DNA of 9,746 bases from NCBI GenBank assembly GCA_029250305.1, contig JAQXFM010000151.1, positions 1 through 9,746 of the forward strand, read 5' to 3'. Source of the stretch: Candidatus Poseidoniaceae archaeon (GTDB lineage Archaea > Thermoplasmatota > Poseidoniia > Poseidoniales > Poseidoniaceae). The position numbers and the translations under genes are program-made. Positions 1 to 5,877 of this stretch are shown here, one piece after another (position 1 is the stretch's first letter; every line of letters starts with the position of its first letter). Under the pieces are notes generated by a model that saw nothing but the letters and a program-made list of their open reading frames with translations, was not told the DNA's origin and searched no databases.

Positions 1-261
1 CAACAAATCGGCTCTTTTTGCAGCTGCACAGAACTCAGACCATGCCTCAGGCGTCCAGTCATCAACCAAATCGACGTGCGTCTTGAGCGCTGCGATCGAA
101 GCGCCAACCGTTTCAATCAAATCAAACAAGCCAGCCATTGTCGACCGGTCTGCAGCGAGGCAAACCAGGCTTTGCTTTCTGCAAGCAACTTCCATGTAGG
201 CTCTTGCCATTGGCAAGGTGTTCATTGTCCAACGTTGACCCCAAACTTCCTCGGCCTGCAT
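1..261 (-). CDS. pyrF: Orotidine-5'-phosphate decarboxylase, N-terminal part (truncated by window edge)
   Basis: OMP decarboxylase converts orotidine monophosphate to UMP, the last step of de novo pyrimidine synthesis, in the cytoplasm. Only 87 N-terminal codons are present; the rest lies left of base 1. The reading frame is open from the ATG at 261 to the edge. Residues around 42-46 read VCLAADRS and around 64-69 read LKTHVD, which is the first catalytic block of the family (the Lys of the Lys-Asp-Lys-Asp tetrad). It is followed by an amphipathic helix ending KRADLL, just where the second block (EDRKFAD in yeast and human) should begin outside the window. The block spacing and wording resemble the eukaryotic URA3/UMPS type more than the short bacterial type. 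The start at 261 is preferred because WGQR near residue 8 aligns with the N-terminal YKER region of URA3; the ATG at 225 is an alternative. An in-frame stop lies just upstream at 265-267. The gene lies 63 bases downstream of the SDR gene on the same strand, with no clear Shine-Dalgarno site. Confidence 0.88.
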   Translation of the reverse strand, partial: MQAEEVWGQRWTMNTLPMARAYMEVACRKQSLVCLAADRSTMAGLFDLIETVGASIAALKTHVDLVDDWTPEAWSEFCAAAKRADLL

Positions 262-324
262 GCTTCAACCGAGGAGCACCAGCCCCTCATATCTTGCGGC
301 CGCGATGCAACGCTGCCAACCGCC

Positions 325-1317
325 TCAAATCGAGTCCAAACCATTGAGAAATGTATCCTGAATTGGCGTTGGCGTCATACCGAGATCAGCAAAACTTGTG
401 CCAACATCATACCCGACATGCCGGCCAAGGCTTGGCTTGACTGCTTTGACGGTTAATTTCGGATGAAACATCGCCATGACCACTGTAAGCCATTTGGGTA
501 AGACCCTCGTAGGGTAGGCGGTCTTGGGCCGCAACCTGCGCAATTCAATTCCGATTTCATTCATCCACATGCCTTTGGTATGGACAACGATTCGCTTTCC
601 ATTTGGCCCCTTGGTGAGCGCGGCGATGTGGGCGTCAGCCACGTCTCGAACATCTACAAAATTCAGGTGTGAATTGAGCACGAATGGCAGTCTTCCTTTG
701 AAATGCTTCAGGTAGGCCATCGAACCGTTGAGATGGCGCTTGTGATGGATTGGGCCAAAAACAAGGGATGGATGGATGGTCATCAACCTCGGGCGCACCG
801 CTTCGTCCAGGGCGTCGACAAAACGCCTCATCACCCGCTCGCCCTCAGCTTTTGCAAATCCATATGGGTTGATTTGAGCCGAGGCATCTTCGCACCAATC
901 ATCAGCAGTGAACACATGGCCGTTTGTGTAGAATGAACTGCGAATCGCAGCGACAGAAGACGTGTGAACAATCGTATGTACGGTGCCGGATTTTTCAATT
1001 GCATTGCACACATTCATTGTCCCTTGAACAGAAGGGTCGATCAAATCACTTTGCACTTCGTTGATGCCGACCATCAGCACCGCAGCGCAATGAATGACCT
1101 CCGAACACCCAGCCACGGCAGCGTCCACACTCTGGGCATCAAGCAAATCCATCTTGACGAGTTCAAGAGTAGATTCTTTCCCGACTTGAAATTTTTTCAA
1201 AAATGAAGCAGACTCGATGTTCCGTGCTGTCGCACGAACATGATGGCCTTGGAGCAGAAGCCGCTCAACAACATGCGAACCGATGAAGCCCGCAGCACCT
1301 GTGACAAGAACCACCAT
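325..1317 (-). CDS. NAD(P)-dependent extended SDR, dihydroflavonol-4-reductase-like
   Basis: This is a 330-residue cytoplasmic oxidoreductase or epimerase of the extended short-chain dehydrogenase family. The N-terminus is a Rossmann fold: TGAAGFIG at 6-13 is the TGxxGxxG dinucleotide-binding motif, Asp57 in KMDLLD fits the adenine contact, and Arg28/Arg32 in VRATAR suggest preference for NADP(H). HTSS at 118-121 supplies the catalytic Ser, and YGFAK at 152-156 is the YxxxK motif (Tyr152, Lys156). IHPSLVFGP (181-189) and FVDVRDVADAH (220-230) are typical of the dihydroflavonol reductase / 3-beta-hydroxysteroid dehydrogenase branch. Length is normal for the branch. The substrate cannot be told from sequence; in archaea such proteins act on sugar nucleotides, isoprenoid or steroid-like ketones. 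The start at 1317 puts the glycine motif at the expected distance from the N-terminus. The gene is divergent from the secreted hydrolase gene and may be co-transcribed with pyrF downstream. Confidence 0.88.
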   Translation of the reverse strand: MVVLVTGAAGFIGSHVVERLLLQGHHVRATARNIESASFLKKFQVGKESTLELVKMDLLDAQSVDAAVAGCSEVIHCAAVLMVGINEVQSDLIDPSVQGTMNVCNAIEKSGTVHTIVHTSSVAAIRSSFYTNGHVFTADDWCEDASAQINPYGFAKAEGERVMRRFVDALDEAVRPRLMTIHPSLVFGPIHHKRHLNGSMAYLKHFKGRLPFVLNSHLNFVDVRDVADAHIAALTKGPNGKRIVVHTKGMWMNEIGIELRRLRPKTAYPTRVLPKWLTVVMAMFHPKLTVKAVKPSLGRHVGYDVGTSFADLGMTPTPIQDTFLNGLDSI

Positions 1318-1342
1318 GAATGCCCGAAGAGGGCCCGACTTT

Positions 1343-1363
1343 TGATGTTACAGCATAACATCA
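1343..1363. promoter_or_regulatory. Perfect 8-bp inverted repeat in a divergent promoter region (candidate operator)
   Basis: The arms TGATGTTA (1343-1350) and TAACATCA (1356-1363) are exact reverse complements separated by CAGCA. The repeat sits between the divergent starts of the SDR gene (1317, minus) and the hydrolase gene (1396, or 1369, plus). Its near edge is about 26 bases upstream of the SDR start, where an archaeal TATA box would lie if that mRNA were leaderless. A dimeric regulator bound here could affect both genes. The symmetry is seen directly; the operator role is inference. Confidence 0.5.
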
Positions 1364-1395
1364 CATTCATGACGGCCGACAGAATGGCGAATACA

Positions 1396-3180
1396 ATGCG
1401 CTCTGCTTGGTTGCTCGTTCTCTTGGTTCTTCTCGGCCCACTTTCGGGCTGTTTGGGGGCTTCGTCGACGGGCGGTGAAGCCGTTGATGATGAGTCAATG
1501 TACCCAGATGTATGGGATCGTCACAAATTGGATTGGAACTGGACTGACAGTTATTCATACGTCTTGGAACCCGGGCCTTACACGGCGCTTGATGTCCAAG
1601 AGGCAACCTTCGAAGTCGATACATCAGCGGTATGGGAGACGGGCCCAGCCACCTCCAACGTTCACCTCTCTTACTGGCTCCCATCGAACACTGAAATGGG
1701 AGAGCAAGTACCAGTAATCGCTGTGGTGAGCCCCTACTTCTCCTTTGGACAACCAGGCGATGAATCAGGCGCAACCAACGTGGTCGGCGCTGGCCGAGGC
1801 GAATTCATTTACGACAACTACGTACCTCATGGGTATGCATTTGCCCAGGTTTCTGTGTTCGGAACAGAGGAATCATCTGGCTGCTTTGATTACCGAGGCG
1901 AAGGCGAGGGCTGGGGCATCCACCAAGCAGTTGAATGGCTTGGGAAGCAGAACTGGTCGAACGGCAAAGTTGGCTTGTATGGAAAATCATACGAAGGTGC
2001 CACACAGTGGGAAGCAGCGGTCCATGGCAGTGAACACTTGGCAACAATCGTGCCGATTTCGGGCACGACGGGCCTCCACCCCCTTCTCTACAAGAACGGA
2101 AGCGCTGAAGCTCGAAGCCAAGTGATGCATATGAATTACTTCGGCAGCACAGTGGACTACAATGCAGAAGACATGGACAACATCTGCCCCGATATCATCG
2201 AAGGGCTGTTTGCAGGCCCTGTGACCTATGGCATGGGCGAACTTGACCCATACATGGCGAATTATTACGAGGAGCGAGAGCATATTTCCAAAGCGCTGAC
2301 CAATTACAAAGGAAGCGTGTACTGGGTTCAAGGCATGCAAGATTGGAACGTCGATCCACACCAAGTTTTCCCGTGGTACCAGATGTTTGTCGATGCAGGG
2401 TTCGATGTGAGGGGCATGCTTGGACAATGGGAGCACAACTACCCCGATCAATGGTCGAAGCACAATGCACAGGATTCGGGTTATGGCGGCGAAGCAATCC
2501 AAAACATGACCCGCTGGGATTGGGGCCAAGATTTGTTTGAATGGTTTGAATACTACCTCAAAGGGGTCGGCGAAAAGCCCGCACTCCACGCACAAATACA
2601 GCGCAATGATGGTGAATGGCGAATCGAACCAACATGGCCGCCAGAAGACCGTGAATGGAACATGGTCGCCCTTGATGGTTGCGTGAAAAACGGCAACAGC
2701 GTGCAAGGCGTGTCAGGTGGCGGAGCGACATTAGCATCGGTGACATTCGAGTGCGAAGCGCTCGATGCTTCGGCCGATGTCTTGATTTCTGGTCTCGCCA
2801 CCCTCCATCTTGATGTTCAAGCAGCCATGGATGGCGGCCAAATCTTCGCAGAATTACAAGACGCAGAAACGGGCCTTCGCCTTGGCCACGCTACAATGGA
2901 CATCCGATACCACCAAGGCGGTTCAGACCCAACAACGGTGCTCCCTGGTCAATCACTCACGATGCTGATGGAATTCCAAGCAATTGATGCAATCCTACCA
3001 GCCGGCCATGGCGTCAGGTTGGTGCTGACTGAAACTGGCGAAGATTACCTCGCCCCTGCCTGCGGCGTCACTTGCCCAATCACCGTCAATGGTGGTGCTC
3101 TCTCCATACCTCACATCATGCGAGATGGAAGCAACGTGCTCATCACGCCTCAAGGTGCAGACGCTGCCAACAACCAGTGA
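1396..3180 (+). CDS. Secreted lipoprotein serine hydrolase, CocE/NonD (X-Pro dipeptidyl-peptidase S15-like) family
   Basis: This is an exported alpha/beta hydrolase of the CocE/NonD / peptidase S15 family, which cleaves esters, amides or X-Pro dipeptides. With the start at 1396 (594 residues) the protein opens with MRSAW, a hydrophobic Leu/Val stretch, and the lipobox LSGC (Cys19), predicting a membrane-anchored lipoprotein facing outside. The nucleophile is Ser198 in GKSYEG (the GxSYxG motif of this family). The likely acid is Asp316 in QGMQDWNVDPHQ, and the likely base is His347 in GQWEHNYP. Residues from about 375 to the end form the beta-rich jelly-roll of the PepX_C type (for example ISGLATLHLDVQA). 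The open frame extends upstream to 1240, but that part overlaps the divergent SDR gene and would bury the signal peptide. ATGs at 1369 and 1384 remain possible. No Shine-Dalgarno is visible, so the mRNA may be leaderless. Substrate (peptide versus ester) is undetermined. The 3' end converges with the HTH-CBS gene. Confidence 0.88.
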   Translation: MRSAWLLVLLVLLGPLSGCLGASSTGGEAVDDESMYPDVWDRHKLDWNWTDSYSYVLEPGPYTALDVQEATFEVDTSAVWETGPATSNVHLSYWLPSNTEMGEQVPVIAVVSPYFSFGQPGDESGATNVVGAGRGEFIYDNYVPHGYAFAQVSVFGTEESSGCFDYRGEGEGWGIHQAVEWLGKQNWSNGKVGLYGKSYEGATQWEAAVHGSEHLATIVPISGTTGLHPLLYKNGSAEARSQVMHMNYFGSTVDYNAEDMDNICPDIIEGLFAGPVTYGMGELDPYMANYYEEREHISKALTNYKGSVYWVQGMQDWNVDPHQVFPWYQMFVDAGFDVRGMLGQWEHNYPDQWSKHNAQDSGYGGEAIQNMTRWDWGQDLFEWFEYYLKGVGEKPALHAQIQRNDGEWRIEPTWPPEDREWNMVALDGCVKNGNSVQGVSGGGATLASVTFECEALDASADVLISGLATLHLDVQAAMDGGQIFAELQDAETGLRLGHATMDIRYHQGGSDPTTVLPGQSLTMLMEFQAIDAILPAGHGVRLVLTETGEDYLAPACGVTCPITVNGGALSIPHIMRDGSNVLITPQGADAANNQ

Positions 3181-3191
3181 AGATCACTGGT
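3173..3191. terminator. Shared hairpin spanning both stop codons of a convergent gene pair (candidate bidirectional terminator)
   Basis: ACCAGTGA (3173-3180) and TCACTGGT (3184-3191) are perfect 8-bp inverted arms around an AGA loop. The hydrolase stop TGA (3178-3180) is inside one arm, and the regulator stop (TCA at 3184-3186, TGA on minus) is inside the other, so the genes are only 3 bases apart. No long T-run follows on either strand, so termination activity is inferred; the structure itself is exact. Confidence 0.45.
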
Positions 3192-3738
3192 CTTTGCTCA
3201 AGGCGCGAACCATGTCAATGCGGCTGACAAGCCCACACAACACACCCGAATCCGTGATCAACAACACTTCACGTTCCACGAGCAGCCGGCGCCCTTCGGT
3301 GATTGAAACGCCTACATTGACAACTTCGAAATTCATTTGCATCACGGAGTGAACCGGAGCATCCCGTTCCACGTCCGTTCTCAACAAACTCGTCTCGGAT
3401 ACAAGGCCCATGATGGCTCCATTTGTGGCAACCACAGGCAGTTGGCTGATGCCTTCGCGAACCATCCGCTCGATGGCCGACTGCACGGTATCATCTGGCG
3501 CAAGAACGGCGACCTCTTCGATCATGATGTCGCCAACGGTGTGCGGCTTATCTGGCGCTTCAGAGCGAAGCAATGCAGCGACCATTTTACGCAACGTCGA
3601 GGCCCGCGGGTCTACGTTTTCCCGTTCGACTTTGGCGATGACAGATTGAGTCAAACCGCTTTCAACAGCAAGCTGGGCCTGAGTCATTCCGAGCGTTTTA
3701 CGCCACTGGCGTAAGTACCCCCCACTCGGAATCTCCAT
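3184..3738 (-). CDS. XRE-family HTH transcriptional regulator with C-terminal CBS domain pair
   Basis: This 184-residue protein is probably a cytoplasmic ligand-sensing transcription regulator. Residues about 8-58 form an XRE/Cro-type helix-turn-helix (LRQWRKTLGMTQAQLA, then GLTQSVIAKVERE). Residues about 66-122 are a first CBS domain (TVGDIMIEEVAVLAPDDTV, then GISQLPVV and GLVSETSLL). Residues about 128-181 are a second, slightly shorter CBS domain (HSVMQMNFEVVNVGVSI, then GLVSRIDMVRAL). CBS pairs commonly bind AMP, ATP or S-adenosylmethionine; the ligand here is unknown. HTH-CBS proteins of this size and order are common in Euryarchaeota. The start at 3738 is fixed by a stop codon a few bases upstream in frame (GGT TAA ACC ATG). 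There is no Shine-Dalgarno site. The gene is divergent from type II glutamine synthetase across 266 bases with palindromic elements, which makes autoregulation and control of glutamine synthetase a reasonable hypothesis. Confidence 0.9.
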   Translation of the reverse strand: MEIPSGGYLRQWRKTLGMTQAQLAVESGLTQSVIAKVERENVDPRASTLRKMVAALLRSEAPDKPHTVGDIMIEEVAVLAPDDTVQSAIERMVREGISQLPVVATNGAIMGLVSETSLLRTDVERDAPVHSVMQMNFEVVNVGVSITEGRRLLVEREVLLITDSGVLCGLVSRIDMVRALSKDQ

Positions 3739-3811
3739 GGTTTAACCCATGTCGACGGAGGGCATGATTCCACCGGTCGGCGCCCTCTAAAATCTGTAAT
3801 TCAGGAAACTC

Positions 3812-3829
3812 GTTTTATGTTGTTTTATG
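3812..3829. repeat. Two GTTTTATG direct repeats, 10 bases apart
   Basis: GTTTTATG occurs at 3812-3819 and again at 3822-3829, one helical turn apart, so both copies present the same DNA face. On the minus strand they read CATAAAAC and could serve as promoter (TATA-like) elements for the HTH-CBS gene about 75-90 bases downstream, or as tandem regulator half-sites. Only the repeat is observed; the role is inference. Confidence 0.35.
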
Positions 3830-3901
3830 AACAGCCTCGCTCTTTCTTAGAGAACATACGAACAAAAATCGTCGCGTACAATCAGGTTTAAGATAATCAA
3901 T

Positions 3902-3930
3902 TGAACATAAATAATGGATTATTATGTTCA
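3902..3930. promoter_or_regulatory. 29-bp near-perfect palindrome (candidate operator)
   Basis: The outer arms TGAACATAA (3902-3910) and TTATGTTCA (3922-3930) are perfect reverse complements. Inside them TAAT (3912-3915) and ATTA (3918-3921) also pair around GG, with A3911 as the only unpaired extra base, giving 13 pairs in all. It lies about 75 bases upstream of the glutamine synthetase start and about 165 upstream of the HTH-CBS start. This is the form expected for a site bound by a dimeric HTH protein; the divergent HTH-CBS regulator is the nearest candidate. Binding is inference. Confidence 0.55.
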
Positions 3931-3976
3931 TTAAATCCAATAAAACGGCTAAAAAGTGAGCGTATGTATGATATAC

Positions 3977-3994
3977 CGCCTCGCCAAGGAGGCG
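3977..3994 (+). promoter_or_regulatory. Hairpin overlapping the Shine-Dalgarno site of glutamine synthetase
   Basis: AAGGAGG at 3986-3992 is a strong Shine-Dalgarno match, 12 bases before the ATG at 4005. CGCCTC (3977-3982) pairs perfectly with GAGGCG (3989-3994) and would mask most of it. A second, mutually exclusive hairpin, TCGCC (3981-3985) with GGCGA (3991-3995), would leave AAGGA in the loop. This could be a translational switch. It matters only if the mRNA starts upstream of about 3975. If GATATAC at 3970-3976 is the TATA box, the message would be nearly leaderless and lack this element. Confidence 0.4.
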
Positions 3995-4004
3995 ACTGAT
4001 ACCT

Positions 4005-5015
4005 ATGATGGACAAAGCGAAATTGGAATACATCTGGCTCGACGGCTATGAACCAACACAAAACATGCGAAGTAAGACGATGGTGAGAACAGATTTCTCG
4101 GGCGATCTTGAAGACTGCCCAGTATGGATGTTTGACGGTTCATCGACCCGGCAAGCCGAAGGGGGCTCTTCTGATTGCCTCCTCAAGCCTGTTGCCATCT
4201 TCCCAGATCCACAACGAATCAATGGTTACCTTGTGATGTGCGAAGTTCTCAACGCAGATGGAACCCCTCACCCAAGCAACGGCCGGGCAACCATCGACGA
4301 CGATGACGATGACTTTTGGTTCGGCTATGAGCAGGAATACTTCATCATGGACGTCGACACTCAACTTCCACTCGGTTTCCCAGTTGGCGGCTACCCAGGT
4401 CCACAAGGCCTCTACTACTGCTCCGTCGGTGGAAGGAACACCCACGGTCGTTCTCTTGTCGAGGAGCACGCAGACCTTTGCCTCGAAGCAGGCATCAATT
4501 TCGAAGGAATCAACCAAGAAGTGGCCTGCGGCCAATGGGAGTTCCAAATTTTCGCAAAGGGTGCAAAGCGCGCTGGTGACGAACTATGGGTCGCCCGCTA
4601 CCTTCTCGATCGATTGACAGAGAACTACGGATACTACATTGAATACCATCCAAAGCCAGTTCAGGGCGACTGGAACGGTTCTGGCATGCATGCGAACTTC
4701 TCAGACCACGCCATGCGAACAAGCGGAAAGAAGGAAACCTTCGACAAGATTTGTGAAGCATTTGGGCGCAACATCGAGAAGCACATGGCTGTCTATGGCG
4801 CACACAACGAACTTCGTTTGACAGGCCTCCACGAAACACAATCCATCGACCAATTCAGCTACGGTGTTTCAGACCGTGGTGCATCAATTCGAATCCCGAT
4901 CACTGTCCGTGAGGATGGGTGGATTGGTCGACTTGAAGATCGACGACCTGCATCAAATGGTGACCCCTACAAGATTGGGGCCGTCATCATCGAAACCACG
5001 AAATCGGCGTACTGA
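4005..5015 (+). CDS. glnII: Type II glutamine synthetase (GlnII, beta-grasp plus catalytic domain)
   Basis: This 336-residue cytoplasmic enzyme condenses glutamate and ammonia to glutamine using ATP, the main step of ammonium assimilation. It is the short eukaryotic/GlnII type (about 330-370 residues), not the 440-470-residue GSI usual in prokaryotes. The N-terminal beta-grasp domain (about 1-95) contains EYIWLDGY and WMFDGSSTRQAEGGSSDC (41-58). The catalytic domain shows FGYEQEYF with Glu109/Glu111, NQEVACGQWEFQ with Glu172/Glu179, GDWNGSGMHAN (221-231), HNELRLTG with Glu269, SDRGASIRIP (289-298) and LEDRRPASNGDPY (310-322). All expected metal- and nucleotide-binding blocks are present. An Asp run at 98-103 replaces the longer linker of plant enzymes. 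The wording is closest to what I recall of alphaproteobacterial GlnII. The start at 4005 has a Shine-Dalgarno 12 bases away; a second ATG follows directly at 4008. The gene is divergent from the HTH-CBS regulator and convergent with the DUF3592-like gene. Confidence 0.95.
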   Translation: MMDKAKLEYIWLDGYEPTQNMRSKTMVRTDFSGDLEDCPVWMFDGSSTRQAEGGSSDCLLKPVAIFPDPQRINGYLVMCEVLNADGTPHPSNGRATIDDDDDDFWFGYEQEYFIMDVDTQLPLGFPVGGYPGPQGLYYCSVGGRNTHGRSLVEEHADLCLEAGINFEGINQEVACGQWEFQIFAKGAKRAGDELWVARYLLDRLTENYGYYIEYHPKPVQGDWNGSGMHANFSDHAMRTSGKKETFDKICEAFGRNIEKHMAVYGAHNELRLTGLHETQSIDQFSYGVSDRGASIRIPITVREDGWIGRLEDRRPASNGDPYKIGAVIIETTKSAY

Positions 5016-5034
5016 TTCCAATTGTCAAAATCAG
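5012..5034. terminator. Weak inverted repeat across both stop codons of a convergent pair
   Basis: CTGATT (5012-5017) and AATCAG (5029-5034) are perfect 6-bp arms around 11 bases. The glutamine synthetase stop (5013-5015) and the opposing stop (5031-5033) lie in the arms, as in the hairpin at 3173-3191. With short arms and no T-run, the evidence for termination is slight. Confidence 0.25.
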
Positions 5035-5858
5035 ATTCCGAGGTTGCCAGTGGCCAGTTTGAAGAGATTGCTGTAGCCGTCTTTGAAGCTGCTATCACTT
5101 CGATATAAGGCGCGGCTAACGAAAAAGCCGGCACACAACACAACGAACACAGGTATGGCCCATTCGAAATTGAATTGGAAGCCAGGTTGCAGATCGACCC
5201 TTGTGGGGTCCATCGGGTCGTAGGCAACCGTGTGCGTTTCTTGGTATTCCGATTGATCCATGTGTTCGGCGGAAACCGGTTCAAAGAAGCCAGAGTCGTA
5301 CCTAAAGTAGAACGGAAAAGAGGTCTCAGATTTTTCTGGCCCACAAGCCCATGTATCTCCCTCTTCTTCTGTGCAGTGCAAGACTAACAACGCCTCGACA
5401 TACAATGTATCTGTGCAGCCACCATCATCGCTGCATGATGTTTCAGTATAGGAGTTCATTTCGAGAAGCGTTGCTTCAACCTGAGGCATGTCTTTCATCG
5501 AGTGGTCTTCGAGCGTTCCCGACACAAGGAGGGTCACGAAAAAAATACCTGCAATGAGGACCGCTGTGAAGGCAAGGGACAGGCCGATGCTTTTCCAAAC
5601 CTCCGAACTCACTTCTAGGTCGTGCCGTACTTGATCGTGCTGATCTTTCCATGAGGATTCATCCCCCTCTTTCTCTAATTCAGACCACTGCGAGCCTTCT
5701 TTCATTTCCTGTGACGGCAGATTCTCGGGTGCAGGCGCTGTCCACATGCGATCCATTTTTTGCGGCGAATCACGTTCTGGAACTCCTGGGTTAACCGAGT
5801 CTGGAGCGGAACTCTCCTCTTTTTTATCGGAAACCGTGTCCCAAAAATTGTCGCCCAT
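5031..5858 (-). CDS. Two-TM membrane protein, DUF3592-like, with long acidic N-terminal tail
   Basis: This 275-residue protein has no assigned function. Residues 1-88 are hydrophilic, rich in Glu, Asp, Ser and Pro, and probably disordered. A transmembrane helix follows at about 90-113 (IGLSLAFTAVLIAGIFFVTLL), then a globular part of about 115 residues, then a second helix at about 232-252 (EWAIPVFVVLCAGFFVSRALY). VAYDPMDPTRVDLQPG at 211-226 matches the YDPxxP ending that typifies DUF3592 extracellular domains between two TM helices. Cys142, Cys148, Cys162 and Cys172 lie in that domain and could form two disulfides, consistent with an outside location. The start at 5858 has a weak AGGA motif 3 bases upstream. 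It is the last gene of the minus-strand cluster, 19 bases after the SemiSWEET gene. Topology is read from hydrophobicity; the family call rests on one motif plus architecture. Confidence 0.75.
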   Translation of the reverse strand: MGDNFWDTVSDKKEESSAPDSVNPGVPERDSPQKMDRMWTAPAPENLPSQEMKEGSQWSELEKEGDESSWKDQHDQVRHDLEVSSEVWKSIGLSLAFTAVLIAGIFFVTLLVSGTLEDHSMKDMPQVEATLLEMNSYTETSCSDDGGCTDTLYVEALLVLHCTEEEGDTWACGPEKSETSFPFYFRYDSGFFEPVSAEHMDQSEYQETHTVAYDPMDPTRVDLQPGFQFNFEWAIPVFVVLCAGFFVSRALYRSDSSFKDGYSNLFKLATGNLGI

Positions 5859-5877
5859 GCTTCCTGTTCACGGGATA

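Larger units (their letters stand above)
3739..4004. promoter_or_regulatory. AT-rich divergent regulatory region between the HTH-CBS gene and glutamine synthetase
   Basis: This 266-base gap is the longest non-coding stretch in the window. From about 3788 to 3975 it is clearly richer in A/T than the flanking genes. It holds promoter elements for both directions. Possible TATA-like tracts are AATAAAAC (3939-3946) and GATATAC (3970-3976) for the plus strand, and CATAAAAC on the minus strand within 3812-3829. GAACA occurs at 3829, 3852, 3860 and 3903, and in reverse orientation at 3925-3929. A 72-codon minus-strand frame crosses it but has no coding character. The transcription starts cannot be fixed by eye. 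Confidence 0.6.

Noticed and set aside
297..304. GCGGCCGC palindrome between pyrF and the SDR gene
   Set aside because: An 8-base palindrome alone in a 63-base gap, with no matching context; chance is the simpler explanation.
76..456. 126-codon plus-strand open frame at the left end
   Set aside because: It is antisense to pyrF and the SDR 3' end, with no recognisable domain.
767..780. Short GGAT-type tandem repeat
   Set aside because: It is only about three copies within the SDR coding sequence and is explained by the encoded residues.
1240..1395. Upstream extension of the hydrolase reading frame to an ATG at 1240
   Set aside because: It overlaps the divergent SDR gene, crosses the intergenic inverted repeat and would place about 50 charged residues before a clear signal peptide and lipobox.
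1987..2706. 239-codon minus-strand open frame
   Set aside because: It lies wholly antisense to the well-supported hydrolase gene and its Cys/His-rich translation shows no family motif.
3815..4033. 72-codon minus-strand open frame in the glutamine synthetase upstream region
   Set aside because: It overlaps the glutamine synthetase start and AT-rich regulatory repeats, and has no Shine-Dalgarno site or family motif.
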